Origin: Terrisporobacter vanillatitrophus
Lineage (GTDB): Bacteria; Bacillota; Clostridia; Peptostreptococcales; Peptostreptococcaceae
Direction of reading: 5' to 3'
Length of the DNA stretch: 64,000 nucleotides
Assembly (NCBI RefSeq): GCF_051148895.1
Contig: NZ_CP154625.1
Location: forward strand, 2,356,001 to 2,420,000
Part shown: positions 33,015 to 42,599 of the stretch, one piece after another
Layout of the letters: each line of letters starts with the position of its first letter
Position numbering within the stretch: position 1 is the first letter of the stretch
Program-made: the position numbers and the translations under genes
Notes under the pieces: model-generated
Databases searched by the model: none
The model's input: only the letters and a program-made list of their open reading frames with translations
Told to the model about the DNA's origin: nothing

Positions 33015-34199
33015 ATGGTAAATAAAATTAATGAACTATGTGAAAATTATTATGACAAAATAGTTGAAATAAGGCATCAGTTACATATGTATCCTGAAGT
33101 TGGCTACGAGGAATTTAACACTTCCCAGTTAGTATACAATGAACTTAAAAATTTAAACTTAGAAGTAAAAACAAACGTAGCTAAAACAGGTGTTATTGCA
33201 TTATTGAAAGGAAAATATCCTGGAAAAACCATACTTCTTAGAGCTGATATGGATGCTCTTAGAGTAAATGAAGAAACTGACTTAGAATTTAAATCTAAAA
33301 TTCCAGGTGTCATGCACGCTTGTGGTCATGATGGTCATACAGCTTCATTACTTGGTGCTGCAATGGTTTTAAGTGAACTAAAAGATGATTTACACGGAAA
33401 CATTAAGTTTATGTTCCAGCCAGATGAAGAAATTGAAGGTGGAGCAAAACCAATGATTGATGAAGGTATATTAGAAAATCCTCATGTAGATGCTGCCTTT
33501 GGTGGACATTTGTGGGGAGGAGTAAAAGAAGGAATGGTAGGTATAAAACACGGTCCTATGATGGCATCTCCTGACATATTCAATATAAAAATTATAGGTA
33601 AAGGTGGTCACGGTGGTGTGCCACAAAATTCCATTGATCCTATCCCAATTTTATCTCAAGTAATAAATACATTTCAAACTATTGTAAGTAGAAAAAATAA
33701 TCCTCTTAATCCATTGGTCTTATCTTGTTGTCATGTTAAAGCTGGAAATACTGATTGCCATAACGCAATTCCAACAGAAGCAATTCTTGGCGGTACTGTT
33801 AGAACATTCGATGAAAAAACTAGAACCTGGGCAGAAAAAACTATAGAAGACATATTAAAAGGAATTACTACTTGCCAAGGTGCAACTTACGAATACGAGT
33901 ATATAAGACAATTTCCACCCTTAGTAAATGATTGCCATATGACAGATTTAGCTATGTCATCAATAAAAAAGGTTGTAGGTAAAGAGAATGTTTTTGAACT
34001 AAGTGAGCCATCTATGGGCGGTGAAGACTTTGCTTATCTGGCAAAAGAAGTACCTGCTACTTTCGTATTCGTTGGTATTTCAGAAGATGAAAATCATCCA
34101 ATACTTCATCATAATTCAAAATTCCAATGGAATGATAGAAATATGAAAGTTCTTTGTAAGGCTTTATGTCAAGTTTCAATTGACTATTTAAATAGTTAA
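33015..34199 (+). CDS. M20 family amidohydrolase
   Basis: A 394-residue zinc peptidase/amidohydrolase of the M20 group (IAA-amino acid hydrolase / N-acyl amino acid hydrolase-like). The metal motifs HACGHDGHTA (about residue 97), DEEIEGG near 140 and the final HHNSKF are present. GVMHACGHDGH and KIIGKGGHGGVPQNSIDP are family signatures. Such enzymes free amino acids from N-acyl, aminoacyl or p-aminobenzoyl groups. The ATG has AAAGGAG. The next gene is an AbgT transporter 22 bases on, so it processes what that carrier imports (inference). Confidence 0.9.
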   Translation: MVNKINELCENYYDKIVEIRHQLHMYPEVGYEEFNTSQLVYNELKNLNLEVKTNVAKTGVIALLKGKYPGKTILLRADMDALRVNEETDLEFKSKIPGVMHACGHDGHTASLLGAAMVLSELKDDLHGNIKFMFQPDEEIEGGAKPMIDEGILENPHVDAAFGGHLWGGVKEGMVGIKHGPMMASPDIFNIKIIGKGGHGGVPQNSIDPIPILSQVINTFQTIVSRKNNPLNPLVLSCCHVKAGNTDCHNAIPTEAILGGTVRTFDEKTRTWAEKTIEDILKGITTCQGATYEYEYIRQFPPLVNDCHMTDLAMSSIKKVVGKENVFELSEPSMGGEDFAYLAKEVPATFVFVGISEDENHPILHHNSKFQWNDRNMKVLCKALCQVSIDYLNS

Positions 34200-34221
34200 A
34201 TTTTATAAAGGGGGGATTATT

Positions 34222-35787
34222 TTGGGTAAAGTAAAAGAACAAAAAAAAGAAGGATTGCTAATGCGATTCTTAAACATGGTTGAAAGGGTTGGTAATAAAT
34301 TACCAGATCCAGTTACTATTTTTGTAATACTTTGGTTTGTTGTCATGATATTATCATACTTTGTAGCAAAATCAGGTGTTACAGCTATCCATCCTGGTAA
34401 GATTGATGAGGCAACTGGCAAAAATTTAGTAGTTAAAGGCGTAAATTTATTAAGTAAGGAACAGTTGCAATTATTCCTAACAAGTATAGTTACAAACTTT
34501 ACAAGTTTTGCTCCTTTAGGATTAGTACTTGTTACTATGCTTGGTGCAGGTTTAGCTGAAAAATCTGGATACATGGAAACTGTTATGAAATCTACAGTTA
34601 CTAAAGTTCCAAAAAAATTACTTACAGGTACAATAATATTTGTTGGTATAATGGCAAATGCAGTTGCAGATGCAGGTTTTGTTGTTCTACCACCACTTGC
34701 TGCCCTTGTATTTTTAGGTGTTGGTAGACATCCACTTGTAGGTTTATTTGCAGGATATGCAGGGGTTGCTGCAGGATTCTCTGCTAACTTAATGATAAGT
34801 ATGCTAGACGTACTTGTTGCAGGATTTACTATTCCAGCTGCGCAAATCATTGACCCTAGTTATACTGGTACTCCTGCAATGAACTGGTATTTTTTAATTG
34901 TATCAACGCTTATACTTGTAGTTCTTGGTACATTTGTAACAGAAAAATATTTAGCTCCTCGTTTTGAAAGATCAGATTTTGTTGCAGCAGATAGTGATGT
35001 GAATTCAGAAATCACGCCACTAGAAAGAAAAGGTATGAAACTTGCTTCTATTGGATTATTAGTCTGTGTAATCATACTTGTTGCTTTATGTATAGGACCT
35101 AATGCCTTTATGAAAGATGCAGAAACTGGTTCAATTCTTGCAGCTTCTTCTCCTCTTATGGCTGGTATGGTTCCAATCATTACTATAATATTCTTTGTAC
35201 CTGGACTTACTTACGGTATTATAACTAAGAAAATAAAAAATGATAAAGATTTAGCAGCCATTTTATATGAATCTATGGCTGGTATGGGTTCTTATATCGT
35301 ATTAGCCTTTGCCGCTGGTCAATTTCTAGCTTTATTCAACTCATCTAATATGAGTTCTCTTTTATCTATTAAAGGTGCTGAGTGGCTAAAAGGTATTGGA
35401 CTTACAGGTCCTGGACTTTTAGTAGCCTTTGTTATATTTGCAGCTTTCATCAATCTATTTGTTGGTAGTTGCTCTGCAAAATGGGCTGTAATGGCTCCAA
35501 TATTTGTTCCTATGTTCTTAATGCTTGGATATGACCCAGCACTAACTCAAATGGCTTATCGTATTGGTGACTCTATAACAAACCCTATAAGTCCAATATT
35601 CACTTACTTCCCTGTTATATTAGCCTTTGCTAAGAAATATGACAAGGATATAGGAATTGGTACAGTAATGGCAAGTATGACACCATACTCTCTACTATTT
35701 GGTTTAGCATGGATAATTTTATTAGTTATATTTATGGTATTTAATTTACCACTTGGTCCTGGTGGAGCAATCTACTACCATATGTAA
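34222..35787 (+). CDS. AbgT-family transporter
   Basis: A 521-residue membrane transporter of the AbgT family, with 9-11 helices. Clear family signatures are VERVGNKLPDPVTIFVILWF near the start, MLGAGLAEKSGYM, FVGSCSAKWAVMAPIFVPMFLMLG and the C-terminal YRIGDSITNPISPIFTYFP. AbgT carriers import p-aminobenzoyl-glutamate in E. coli, and others pump sulfonamide. Lying between two M20 amidohydrolases, this one probably imports an N-substituted amino acid or dipeptide. The start is TTG, after GGGGGG. The earlier frame has no better start. Confidence 0.92.
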   Translation: MGKVKEQKKEGLLMRFLNMVERVGNKLPDPVTIFVILWFVVMILSYFVAKSGVTAIHPGKIDEATGKNLVVKGVNLLSKEQLQLFLTSIVTNFTSFAPLGLVLVTMLGAGLAEKSGYMETVMKSTVTKVPKKLLTGTIIFVGIMANAVADAGFVVLPPLAALVFLGVGRHPLVGLFAGYAGVAAGFSANLMISMLDVLVAGFTIPAAQIIDPSYTGTPAMNWYFLIVSTLILVVLGTFVTEKYLAPRFERSDFVAADSDVNSEITPLERKGMKLASIGLLVCVIILVALCIGPNAFMKDAETGSILAASSPLMAGMVPIITIIFFVPGLTYGIITKKIKNDKDLAAILYESMAGMGSYIVLAFAAGQFLALFNSSNMSSLLSIKGAEWLKGIGLTGPGLLVAFVIFAAFINLFVGSCSAKWAVMAPIFVPMFLMLGYDPALTQMAYRIGDSITNPISPIFTYFPVILAFAKKYDKDIGIGTVMASMTPYSLLFGLAWIILLVIFMVFNLPLGPGGAIYYHM

Positions 35788-35861
35788 ATATTTCTTTTAT
35801 CATAAGTGTAATTCATTTTAAAGTATATAGTTAATATAATATGACGTTTTATACTATAACT

Positions 35862-35893
35862 AAAGAACTATATCTTAATTGATATAGTTCTTT
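35862..35893 (+). terminator. hairpin between AbgT and the second M20 gene
   Basis: AAAGAACTATATC pairs with GATATAGTTCTTT around a six-base loop. The second M20 gene starts 30 bases later with its own ribosome site, so partial termination may set different levels. Confidence 0.7.
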
Positions 35894-35922
35894 AAATTTT
35901 CTACAAAAACGGGGGTAATAAA

Positions 35923-37092
35923 ATGACAATTAATGAATTGACTAAATTAAACAAAGATTATGTTATAAGTTTAAGAAGGGAGTTTCACAAAAATCCTGAG
36001 GCTAGTTTTAAAGAATTTAATACTTCAAAAAGAATAAAAGAAGAATTAGATAAAATGGGAATTGAATATGTTTCTTGTGCTTCTACTGGTGTTGTAGCTA
36101 CTATAAAAGGTAATCATACTGGAAAAACAGTAGCTCTTAGATGTGATATAGATGCTTTATCTGTGCAAGAATTAAATAATATGGAATATAAATCTCTAGT
36201 TCCAGGTATGATGCATGCGTGCGGTCATGATGGCCACACTTCTATGCTTCTTGGTGCTGCTAAAATACTTTGTGAGTTAAAAGATGAAATCCATGGTACT
36301 ATAAAACTATTTTTCCAACCTGCCGAAGAAATTGGTGAAGGTGCCAAAGCCATGATAAAAGATGGCGCCATGGATAATGTTGATTCAGTGTTTGGTATTC
36401 ATTTATGGTCAAATATTGATGTTGGTAAAATATCTGTAGAAGCTGGACCTAGAATGGCTAGTGCTGATTGGTTTAACATAAATATTACAGGAAAGGGTGG
36501 ACACGGTTCTGCTCCTCACGAATGTGTTGATGCATTAGTTGTTGCCTCTTCCATAGTAATGAATTTACAAAATATAGTAAGTAGACAAGTTAATCCTCTT
36601 CACCCTTTAGTTCTAAGTATTGGTATGCTTAATACAGGTAGTAGATTTAATGTAATTGCTGAAAATGCATATATGGAAGGCACTACAAGATGCTTTAATT
36701 TAGACCTTAGAAAAAAACTGCCTAACATGATGGAAAATATAATTAACAATATAGCCAGTGGTTATGGTGCTAAAGCTTCTTTAAATTATAATTTCCTTTT
36801 ACCACCAACAATTAATGATACAAATTGCTCTGCTATTGCAGAAGTTGCTGCAGAGAAAATAGTAGGTAAAGATAAAGTAATAAAATTTGAAAAAGTAACA
36901 GGTAGCGAAGATTTTTCTTTCTATCTTGAAAAAGTTCCTGGTGCTTTAGCCTTTGTTGGGTGTAGAAATGAAGAAAAATCTGCTTGTTACTCTCATCATA
37001 GTGGTAATTTTAATATCGATGAAGATGCATTGGAAATAGGCACAAAGTTATATGTTAATTATGCTCTTGATTATCTAAATTCAAATATATAA
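35923..37092 (+). CDS. M20 family amidohydrolase (second copy)
   Basis: A 389-residue paralogue of the protein encoded at 33015. It has the same HACGHDGHTSM metal motif, FQPAEEIGEGAKAM, TGKGGHGSAPHECVDALV and a terminal YSHHSGNFNIDEDAL. The two differ in many loop residues (the earlier one has GVPQNSIDP and DEEIEGG), so they likely act on different substrates. GGGGGT lies before the ATG. The hairpin at 35862-35893 separates it from the AbgT gene, but the direction and close packing suggest one operon. It ends at a bidirectional terminator. Confidence 0.9.
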   Translation: MTINELTKLNKDYVISLRREFHKNPEASFKEFNTSKRIKEELDKMGIEYVSCASTGVVATIKGNHTGKTVALRCDIDALSVQELNNMEYKSLVPGMMHACGHDGHTSMLLGAAKILCELKDEIHGTIKLFFQPAEEIGEGAKAMIKDGAMDNVDSVFGIHLWSNIDVGKISVEAGPRMASADWFNINITGKGGHGSAPHECVDALVVASSIVMNLQNIVSRQVNPLHPLVLSIGMLNTGSRFNVIAENAYMEGTTRCFNLDLRKKLPNMMENIINNIASGYGAKASLNYNFLLPPTINDTNCSAIAEVAAEKIVGKDKVIKFEKVTGSEDFSFYLEKVPGALAFVGCRNEEKSACYSHHSGNFNIDEDALEIGTKLYVNYALDYLNSNI

Positions 37093-37105
37093 ATATCTTA
37101 ATATA

Positions 37106-37142
37106 AAAATAGCTATGTTAAATTATTTAACATAGCTATTTC
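37106..37142. terminator. bidirectional terminator between the M20 and NlpC/P60-like genes
   Basis: AAATAGCTATGTTAAAT pairs with TTAACATAGCTATTT around a short loop. It serves both convergent genes. Confidence 0.88.
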
Positions 37143-37144
37143 TT

Positions 37145-38935
37145 TTATGGTAACATATTTGCGAATATAATTGGATTTGATGTAGGTCTTGCATTTGAAG
37201 GATCAAAAGTAGTTACTCTAGTATGACCTTCTCCTACCCATGGTACACTTGTTGCTTCTATCATTACACCTTCACCAACATATACTGATACGTGACCTAT
37301 TGAATATTCTGTTCCATTAAATGTAAATTTATCTTCAGCAGGACCTGTTGGACCATTATCCCAATATATTAAATCTCCTGGCTTTAAATTATAAGCTGTC
37401 ATATTTTCATTATAACCTTTTTTAAGTACATATTCTGCTTGCTCACTTGCTTTTTTATAAAGCATATTACCAGTAATCTGGCTGTATTTTACTAGTTCAT
37501 CATTTCCAGCAGCAAGATATACTGTGGCAGCAAATCTATTACACATTGTCTGACCATCATCTGAACCATATGGAGTTCCTATTAATTTAAAACCTTCAAT
37601 AAGTCCTTTTGCTCTTTCGTTGTTTTCATACCCTGTTGCAGGTTTTATATCAATTACTAATCCATTTTCATCGGCTGTAAATAATAAATATCCAATTTTA
37701 ACTGTATCATTTTTCATCATTTTATAATCATCAGGATTAAGATAATAAGTTTTTTCCCATATAGAATGAAGACCTGTTAAAGCATAAAAATACTTTGGAT
37801 GGAAGTAATATGTATCAGAACCTACTTTTGTAATTCCATTTTGAGCTTTCCCATCTTCTGTAGAAAAATAGTATAGCTTACTTCCTACTGTTCTAAATCC
37901 TTTGTGTATTCCTCCACCTTTTAAGAAGTAATACCTTACTCCTTCTTCCACAGTAATCATACCTGTTTTGCTATTTCCATCTTCATCTACATAAAGATAA
38001 GGCTCACCGTCTTTGTATACAATTCCACTTACCTTTTCATCTTCTAATAAAATACCTGTTTTCTCATCAAAATTATAATACTTCCCATCAATGACTTGCA
38101 ATCCTAATACCATTTGCTTAGAAGATGTATTAAAATAATATTTGTTATTCTCAATAGTTACAAATCCACTTAAAGCTACCTTAGTTTCTGGAGAAAAATA
38201 ATATTTATTTCCATCCACTTCTATTAATCCACTTAAAGCTTCTTTCGTACTTTCTGAAAAATAATATTTTTCTCCTGATATAAGCCTTAAACCACTTTTG
38301 GCCTTATACGTGACTGTTGAAAAATAATATTTATTTCCACTTATTAATCTCAACCCGCCTAAGGCTGATTTTGTTTTCTTAGAAAAATAATATTTATTTC
38401 CATCTACTTCCATTAATCCACTTAAGGCTTTTTTCGTACTTTCTGAAAAATAATATTTATTTCCTGATATAACTCTTAAACCACTTAAAGCTTTATATGT
38501 TACTGTTGAAAAATAATATTTTTCTCCTGATATAAGTCTTAAACCACTTTTAGCTTTATTTGTGACTGTTGAAAAATAATATTTATTTCCACTTATTACT
38601 CTCAATCCACTTAATGCTTTTCCAGTTAATTTTGAAAAGTAGTATTTATACCCGCCTATAGTTTGTAGTCCAGTTTGCATTTTTCCTGTACTAGAAAAAT
38701 AATATCTGTAACCTTCTATAGTTTGTAATCCTGTAAGTTTTTTACCTGTTTTTGGACTATAATAGTATGTATATCCGCCTTCTTTGACAAATCCTTTAGA
38801 TTGTGAATATGCTACATTGATATTTTTAATATTTTCACTTTTTGAATTAAAGTCTGATGGATTTAATACTAGAATTGATGCAAATGCTACTAAAATAATA
38901 AATTTAATTGACTCTTTTGTAAAACTACTTGACAC
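37145..38935 (-). CDS. secreted wall hydrolase with cell-wall-binding repeats and NlpC/P60-like domain
   Basis: A 596-residue exported protein. Residues 1-45 look like a signal sequence. From about 48 to 430 there are about 18 tandem wall-binding repeats of about 20 residues (type GLRVISGNKYYFSTVT). Their YYF core resembles choline-binding and clostridial toxin repeats. The last 150 residues fit an NlpC/P60-like amidase: QTMCNRFAATVY contains the catalytic cysteine candidate, GDLIYWDNG is a typical strand, and IGHVSVYVGEG contains the histidine. It probably cleaves or remodels peptidoglycan while held by the repeats. The start is GTG, after GGGG. A perfect 31-base inverted repeat lies just upstream. 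Confidence 0.83.
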   Translation of the reverse strand: MSSSFTKESIKFIILVAFASILVLNPSDFNSKSENIKNINVAYSQSKGFVKEGGYTYYYSPKTGKKLTGLQTIEGYRYYFSSTGKMQTGLQTIGGYKYYFSKLTGKALSGLRVISGNKYYFSTVTNKAKSGLRLISGEKYYFSTVTYKALSGLRVISGNKYYFSESTKKALSGLMEVDGNKYYFSKKTKSALGGLRLISGNKYYFSTVTYKAKSGLRLISGEKYYFSESTKEALSGLIEVDGNKYYFSPETKVALSGFVTIENNKYYFNTSSKQMVLGLQVIDGKYYNFDEKTGILLEDEKVSGIVYKDGEPYLYVDEDGNSKTGMITVEEGVRYYFLKGGGIHKGFRTVGSKLYYFSTEDGKAQNGITKVGSDTYYFHPKYFYALTGLHSIWEKTYYLNPDDYKMMKNDTVKIGYLLFTADENGLVIDIKPATGYENNERAKGLIEGFKLIGTPYGSDDGQTMCNRFAATVYLAAGNDELVKYSQITGNMLYKKASEQAEYVLKKGYNENMTAYNLKPGDLIYWDNGPTGPAEDKFTFNGTEYSIGHVSVYVGEGVMIEATSVPWVGEGHTRVTTFDPSNARPTSNPIIFANMLP

Positions 38936-38952
38936 TATATCATCCCCTTTCC

Positions 38953-38983
38953 TTAAAGTTATTATAATTTATAATAACTTTAA
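38953..38983. repeat. perfect 31-base inverted repeat upstream of the wall hydrolase
   Basis: TTAAAGTTATTATAA and its exact complement flank a single central base, starting about 18 bases before the GTG start. It is either an operator or a strong hairpin at the 5' end of the message. Confidence 0.6.
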
Positions 38984-39085
38984 ATAAAAGCATAATTTGT
39001 AAAATTTTCTCTAAAAATGAATAAAATGTATACTTTCCCCTTTTGTAAATATATTTTTTAGCATTTCTAATTACTTTTTTATTTT

Positions 39086-39132
39086 AAAAAAATAGAGAAG
39101 GATGCGCTTATATATAGTTCATCCTTCTCTAT
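39086..39132 (-). terminator. terminator of the lactate operon
   Basis: ATAGAGAAGGATG pairs with CATCCTTCTCTAT on the minus strand, followed by TTTTTTT. Confidence 0.9.
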
Positions 39133-39149
39133 CTTTTTTCATATAAATA

Positions 39150-40538
39150 TTAATAAATTTTACCTGGATTTAAAATATTTTTAGGATCAAAAGCAGTTTT
39201 TATTCCTTTTAATATATTTACATAGTTTTCATCTTTAGATTCACAGAAATACGAACTCTTAGCATATCCTATCCCGTGCTCTCCTGATACTTCTCCGTTT
39301 AATTTTCTAGCTTTACTAAACATTAATTGAAAAGCCTTAGAAAGCTTTTCGTTCCATTCTTCTTCTGATAAATTATCTTTATGAGGATAAACGTGTAAGT
39401 TCCCGTCTCCTGCATGACCAAAACTTTTAATTCTAATTCCTACTTCTTTTTGTATATCATGAGTATATTTTATAAACTCTGCAACTTTATCTCTTGGTAC
39501 AACAACATCACATTCATCTATTACACTATTTGCTTTAAATGCCTCTAAAAAGGCTCCCCTTGCAGACCATATACTTTCATTTCTCTCGTCTGTGTCTGAG
39601 ATTAATACATCATATGCCCCACACTCTAAACAAAGTTTTGCCACATTTTCATATTCTTTTTCTATTTCTTCAGTAGAGTTTCCATCAAACTTTAATAGCA
39701 AGTATGCATTTGATGAATTATCAGGGAACTTCTTACCTAAAAATTCTTCTGCACCTACAATGGCTTCTCTTTCCATAAATTCTACTGCTGTAGGTATAGA
39801 TTTTGATTTTATTATTTTGGGAACAGTGTCTATTGCTGACTCTAAATCAGGGAAAGGAATTAGTAAACTAATAGCTTTTTTAGGTAGTGGGAGTAATTTT
39901 AAAATAGCTTTAGTTACAATTCCTAATGTCCCTTCTGAACCTACTATTAAATCTTTTATTGCATAACCAGAAGAGTTTTTAACAACTTTTCCACCTACAT
40001 TTATTATTTCTCCATTTGGAAGTACAATTTCTAAACCTCTTACATAATCTCTTGTCACTCCATATTTTACTGCTCTCATACCTCCAGCATTAGTGTTTAT
40101 ATTTCCTCCAATGGCAGCACTTTTTTCTCCTGGATCTGGTGGATAAAATAAGTCATGTTCTTCCACAAATTGACCTATAGTCATAAGTAATACCCCTGGC
40201 TCTACAGTTAAAGTTAAGTTTTCTTCATCAAGTTCTAATATTTTATCCATCTTACACATGTTCATCATGATTCCACCGTGAAGGGCAACAGATGCGCCAG
40301 AAAGCCCTGTCCCTTGCCCCCTCGGTGTTACAGGTATATTATTTTCATAAGCATATTTCATTATTTTAGAAACTTGCTCAGTACTTCTCACATAAACCAT
40401 TACCTCTGGATATTTTAATTCTCCTGCTAACTCATCATGGGCAAAGTCTTCACTTATTTCATCACCAACAATAATCTCTTCCTCATTACAAATACTTTTT
40501 AAAAATTCTATATCATTTTTATCTAATTTCTTATACAT
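39150..40538 (-). CDS. FAD-linked lactate dehydrogenase (GlcD family), Etf-dependent
   Basis: A 462-residue FAD oxidase of the GlcD/vanillyl-alcohol oxidase fold. FAD-binding motifs TPRGQGTGLSGASVALHGG and AIGGNINTNAGGMRAVKYG are near residues 73-145. The substrate domain ends with SGEHGIGYAKS and a FDPKNILNPGKIY tail typical of D-lactate dehydrogenases. Together with EtfB and EtfA encoded just upstream it forms an electron-bifurcating lactate dehydrogenase of the Acetobacterium LctBCD type: lactate oxidation by NAD is driven by reduced ferredoxin. AGGAGGGG precedes the ATG. The gap to etfA is 20 bases. Confidence 0.93.
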   Translation of the reverse strand: MYKKLDKNDIEFLKSICNEEEIIVGDEISEDFAHDELAGELKYPEVMVYVRSTEQVSKIMKYAYENNIPVTPRGQGTGLSGASVALHGGIMMNMCKMDKILELDEENLTLTVEPGVLLMTIGQFVEEHDLFYPPDPGEKSAAIGGNINTNAGGMRAVKYGVTRDYVRGLEIVLPNGEIINVGGKVVKNSSGYAIKDLIVGSEGTLGIVTKAILKLLPLPKKAISLLIPFPDLESAIDTVPKIIKSKSIPTAVEFMEREAIVGAEEFLGKKFPDNSSNAYLLLKFDGNSTEEIEKEYENVAKLCLECGAYDVLISDTDERNESIWSARGAFLEAFKANSVIDECDVVVPRDKVAEFIKYTHDIQKEVGIRIKSFGHAGDGNLHVYPHKDNLSEEEWNEKLSKAFQLMFSKARKLNGEVSGEHGIGYAKSSYFCESKDENYVNILKGIKTAFDPKNILNPGKIY

Positions 40539-40558
40539 AATATTCCCCTCCTACTATT

Positions 40559-41779
40559 TTAAGATAGTGCAAACTCAGCTTGTGAATTATTATTTTTTTT
40601 AATGTTTTCTATCTTTTCAATTAACATTGGTATTATTTCATAAATATCACCTATTAATGCTAAGTGAGCCACGTCAAATATAGGGGCATTTTCATCTTGA
40701 TTAATGGCAATTATATAATCAGAACCTTTCATTCCTGCAACAAATTGAACTGCTCCAGATACACCACAAGTTATTATAAGTTTTGGTTTTACAGTTCTAC
40801 CACTAAGTCCTATTTGTTTTCTAGGATCTATCCATCCTGATTCAATAGTAGGTCTAGTACCTGCCAATTGACCGCCTAAAAGATACGCTAATTTTTCTGC
40901 CATTTTTATATCTTCAGCTTTTTTAAATGCTCTACTAACAACAACTACAACTTCTGCATCTTCAATACCTATCACTTTATTTTTTACTTTTGTTTCAATT
41001 ACTTTTATATTAGATATTAAATTATCTTTCTCTATCTCACAAATTGTAATCTTTCCACTAGGATTTTCAACTTTCTCAGGTGCTGAGAATATTTTATATC
41101 TTACAGTAGCAAATTGCGGTCTGTGATTTGGAGTATTTATATGTGCCATTATATTACCACCAAAAGCAGGTCTTATTTGATCCAAATCTGTATTTTCTTG
41201 AATGTCTAAAATTGTGCAATCAGCAGTAAGTCCTGTTCTAAATCTTGCAGCAAGTCTTGGAGCTAAAGACCTACCTATAGTTGTTCCACCAAATAACATT
41301 ATTGTAGGTTTTATATTTGATATATAACTTTCAACTGCTGCAGCATATGGTTCTATTCTAAATTTATCTAACTCTTCATTATCATAAACAAATACTTCAT
41401 CAACACCATAAGAAAGTAGTAGGTCACATTTGTCTTTTATGTTACTTCCTACAAATACACAGTAAACTGGATGATTTATTTTTTCTGCCAATTCTCTTGC
41501 TTTTCCTATTAGTTCATAAGTTACTGGATGAATTTCTCCATCTGAGTGTTCCACATATACTGTTATACCTTTCCACTCATCTTTATTTATTGCTACTACC
41601 TCATCTTCTTCAAATTCAAAAGCACCTTCTGGTCCTTTTTTTACACATACTTTACACATTTTACAAGCTGCATTTATTTCAACTTTTCCATCTACTTCTT
41701 CTAATGCTCCAAATGGACAAAGTTCTAAAACTTCTTTTATATTAGTAATTTTCCCAGAATTTACAATCATTTTAGCCAT
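40559..41779 (-). CDS. etfA: electron transfer flavoprotein alpha subunit with N-terminal ferredoxin domain
   Basis: A 406-residue EtfA of the LctC type. Residues 20-60 have a CPFGAL site and CKMCKVC cysteines forming one iron-sulfur cluster. The EtfA FAD domain follows, with VVVVVSRAFKKAEDIK, the LAGTRPTIESGWIDPRKQIG loop, KPKLIITCGVSGAVQFVAGM and IINQDENAPIF-like (AINQDENAPIFDVAHLALIGD). In LctBCD this subunit moves electrons between the lactate dehydrogenase flavin and ferredoxin. GGGAG precedes the ATG. It sits between etfB and the FAD oxidase gene. Confidence 0.94.
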   Translation of the reverse strand: MAKMIVNSGKITNIKEVLELCPFGALEEVDGKVEINAACKMCKVCVKKGPEGAFEFEEDEVVAINKDEWKGITVYVEHSDGEIHPVTYELIGKARELAEKINHPVYCVFVGSNIKDKCDLLLSYGVDEVFVYDNEELDKFRIEPYAAAVESYISNIKPTIMLFGGTTIGRSLAPRLAARFRTGLTADCTILDIQENTDLDQIRPAFGGNIMAHINTPNHRPQFATVRYKIFSAPEKVENPSGKITICEIEKDNLISNIKVIETKVKNKVIGIEDAEVVVVVSRAFKKAEDIKMAEKLAYLLGGQLAGTRPTIESGWIDPRKQIGLSGRTVKPKLIITCGVSGAVQFVAGMKGSDYIIAINQDENAPIFDVAHLALIGDIYEIIPMLIEKIENIKKNNNSQAEFALS

Positions 41780-41794
41780 TTTAATTTCTCCCTT

Positions 41795-42583
41795 CTATAA
41801 TATTTTCAAGTCTACTATTTTATTAAATAAAGCCTCTGTAAGCTCCTCACCACTTCCCCTTAATACGTTTTTATCTGTATTTGGAGTAGGTGGGAATATT
41901 CTTTTTACTTGAGTAGGCGAACCATTTAACCCATAATGATTTTCATCTTTATCTTCAAAATCATTTAGAGTAAACATTGGTATTTCTCTATTTTTAGTAG
42001 ACATTTTTAATTTAAAAGAAGGTAATCTTGGTTGGAATATATCTTTTTCCACAGTTATTAAACATGGATAAGTTATTTCACACACTTCCATAGAAGTTGG
42101 TAAATCTATTTCTACAACTATAGAATTTTCTTTTACTTCTATTATTTCAGTTACATTTGTCACATGAGGTATATTTAAAAACTCAGCAATTTCTGATCCA
42201 ACTTGAGCTGTATCACCATCTGTAGTTTGTTTTCCACATATGATTAAATCTGGATTTGATATTTTTTTAATTCCTTGAGATAAAGTATAAGAAGTTGCAA
42301 GTACGTCAGCTCCACCAAATTTTCTATCACTGATTATTGCTCCCTCATCAACTCCCATAGAAAAACTTTCTTTTATTACTGTCTTTGCTTGAGGTGGTCC
42401 CATGGTTATTGCTTTTATAGTTGCATTATTTTCTTTTTTAATTCTTAACGCAGTTTCTAAGGCAAATAAATCGTAAGGATTCATCTTTGAATCTACTCCA
42501 TCTCTTTTTAAAACACCAGTTACTGGATCAACTTCAACTTGTGTTGTTCCTGGAACTTGTTTAACACATACTAAAATTTCCAT
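41795..42583 (-). CDS. etfB: electron transfer flavoprotein beta subunit
   Basis: A 262-residue EtfB carrying the bifurcating FAD and NAD site. MEILVCVKQVPGTTQVEVD starts the family fold. NPYDLFALETALRIKKE, TDGDTAQVGSEIAEFLNIPHV and LPSFKLKM are family signatures. The 16-base gap to etfA and the shared direction show co-expression. It is encoded after larA, with AAGGAGG before the ATG. Confidence 0.95.
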   Translation of the reverse strand: MEILVCVKQVPGTTQVEVDPVTGVLKRDGVDSKMNPYDLFALETALRIKKENNATIKAITMGPPQAKTVIKESFSMGVDEGAIISDRKFGGADVLATSYTLSQGIKKISNPDLIICGKQTTDGDTAQVGSEIAEFLNIPHVTNVTEIIEVKENSIVVEIDLPTSMEVCEITYPCLITVEKDIFQPRLPSFKLKMSTKNREIPMFTLNDFEDKDENHYGLNGSPTQVKRIFPPTPNTDKNVLRGSGEELTEALFNKIVDLKIL

Positions 42584-42599
42584 TATTCTTCCTCCTTAA

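Noticed and set aside
34203..34850. Long minus-strand open frame opposite the AbgT gene
   Set aside because: The AbgT protein matches a known family along its whole length. The reverse frame is a shadow.
37700..38800. Regular repeated DNA that could suggest a CRISPR array
   Set aside because: The repeats stay in frame, differ at many points and encode the wall-binding YYF repeats. There are no unique spacers.
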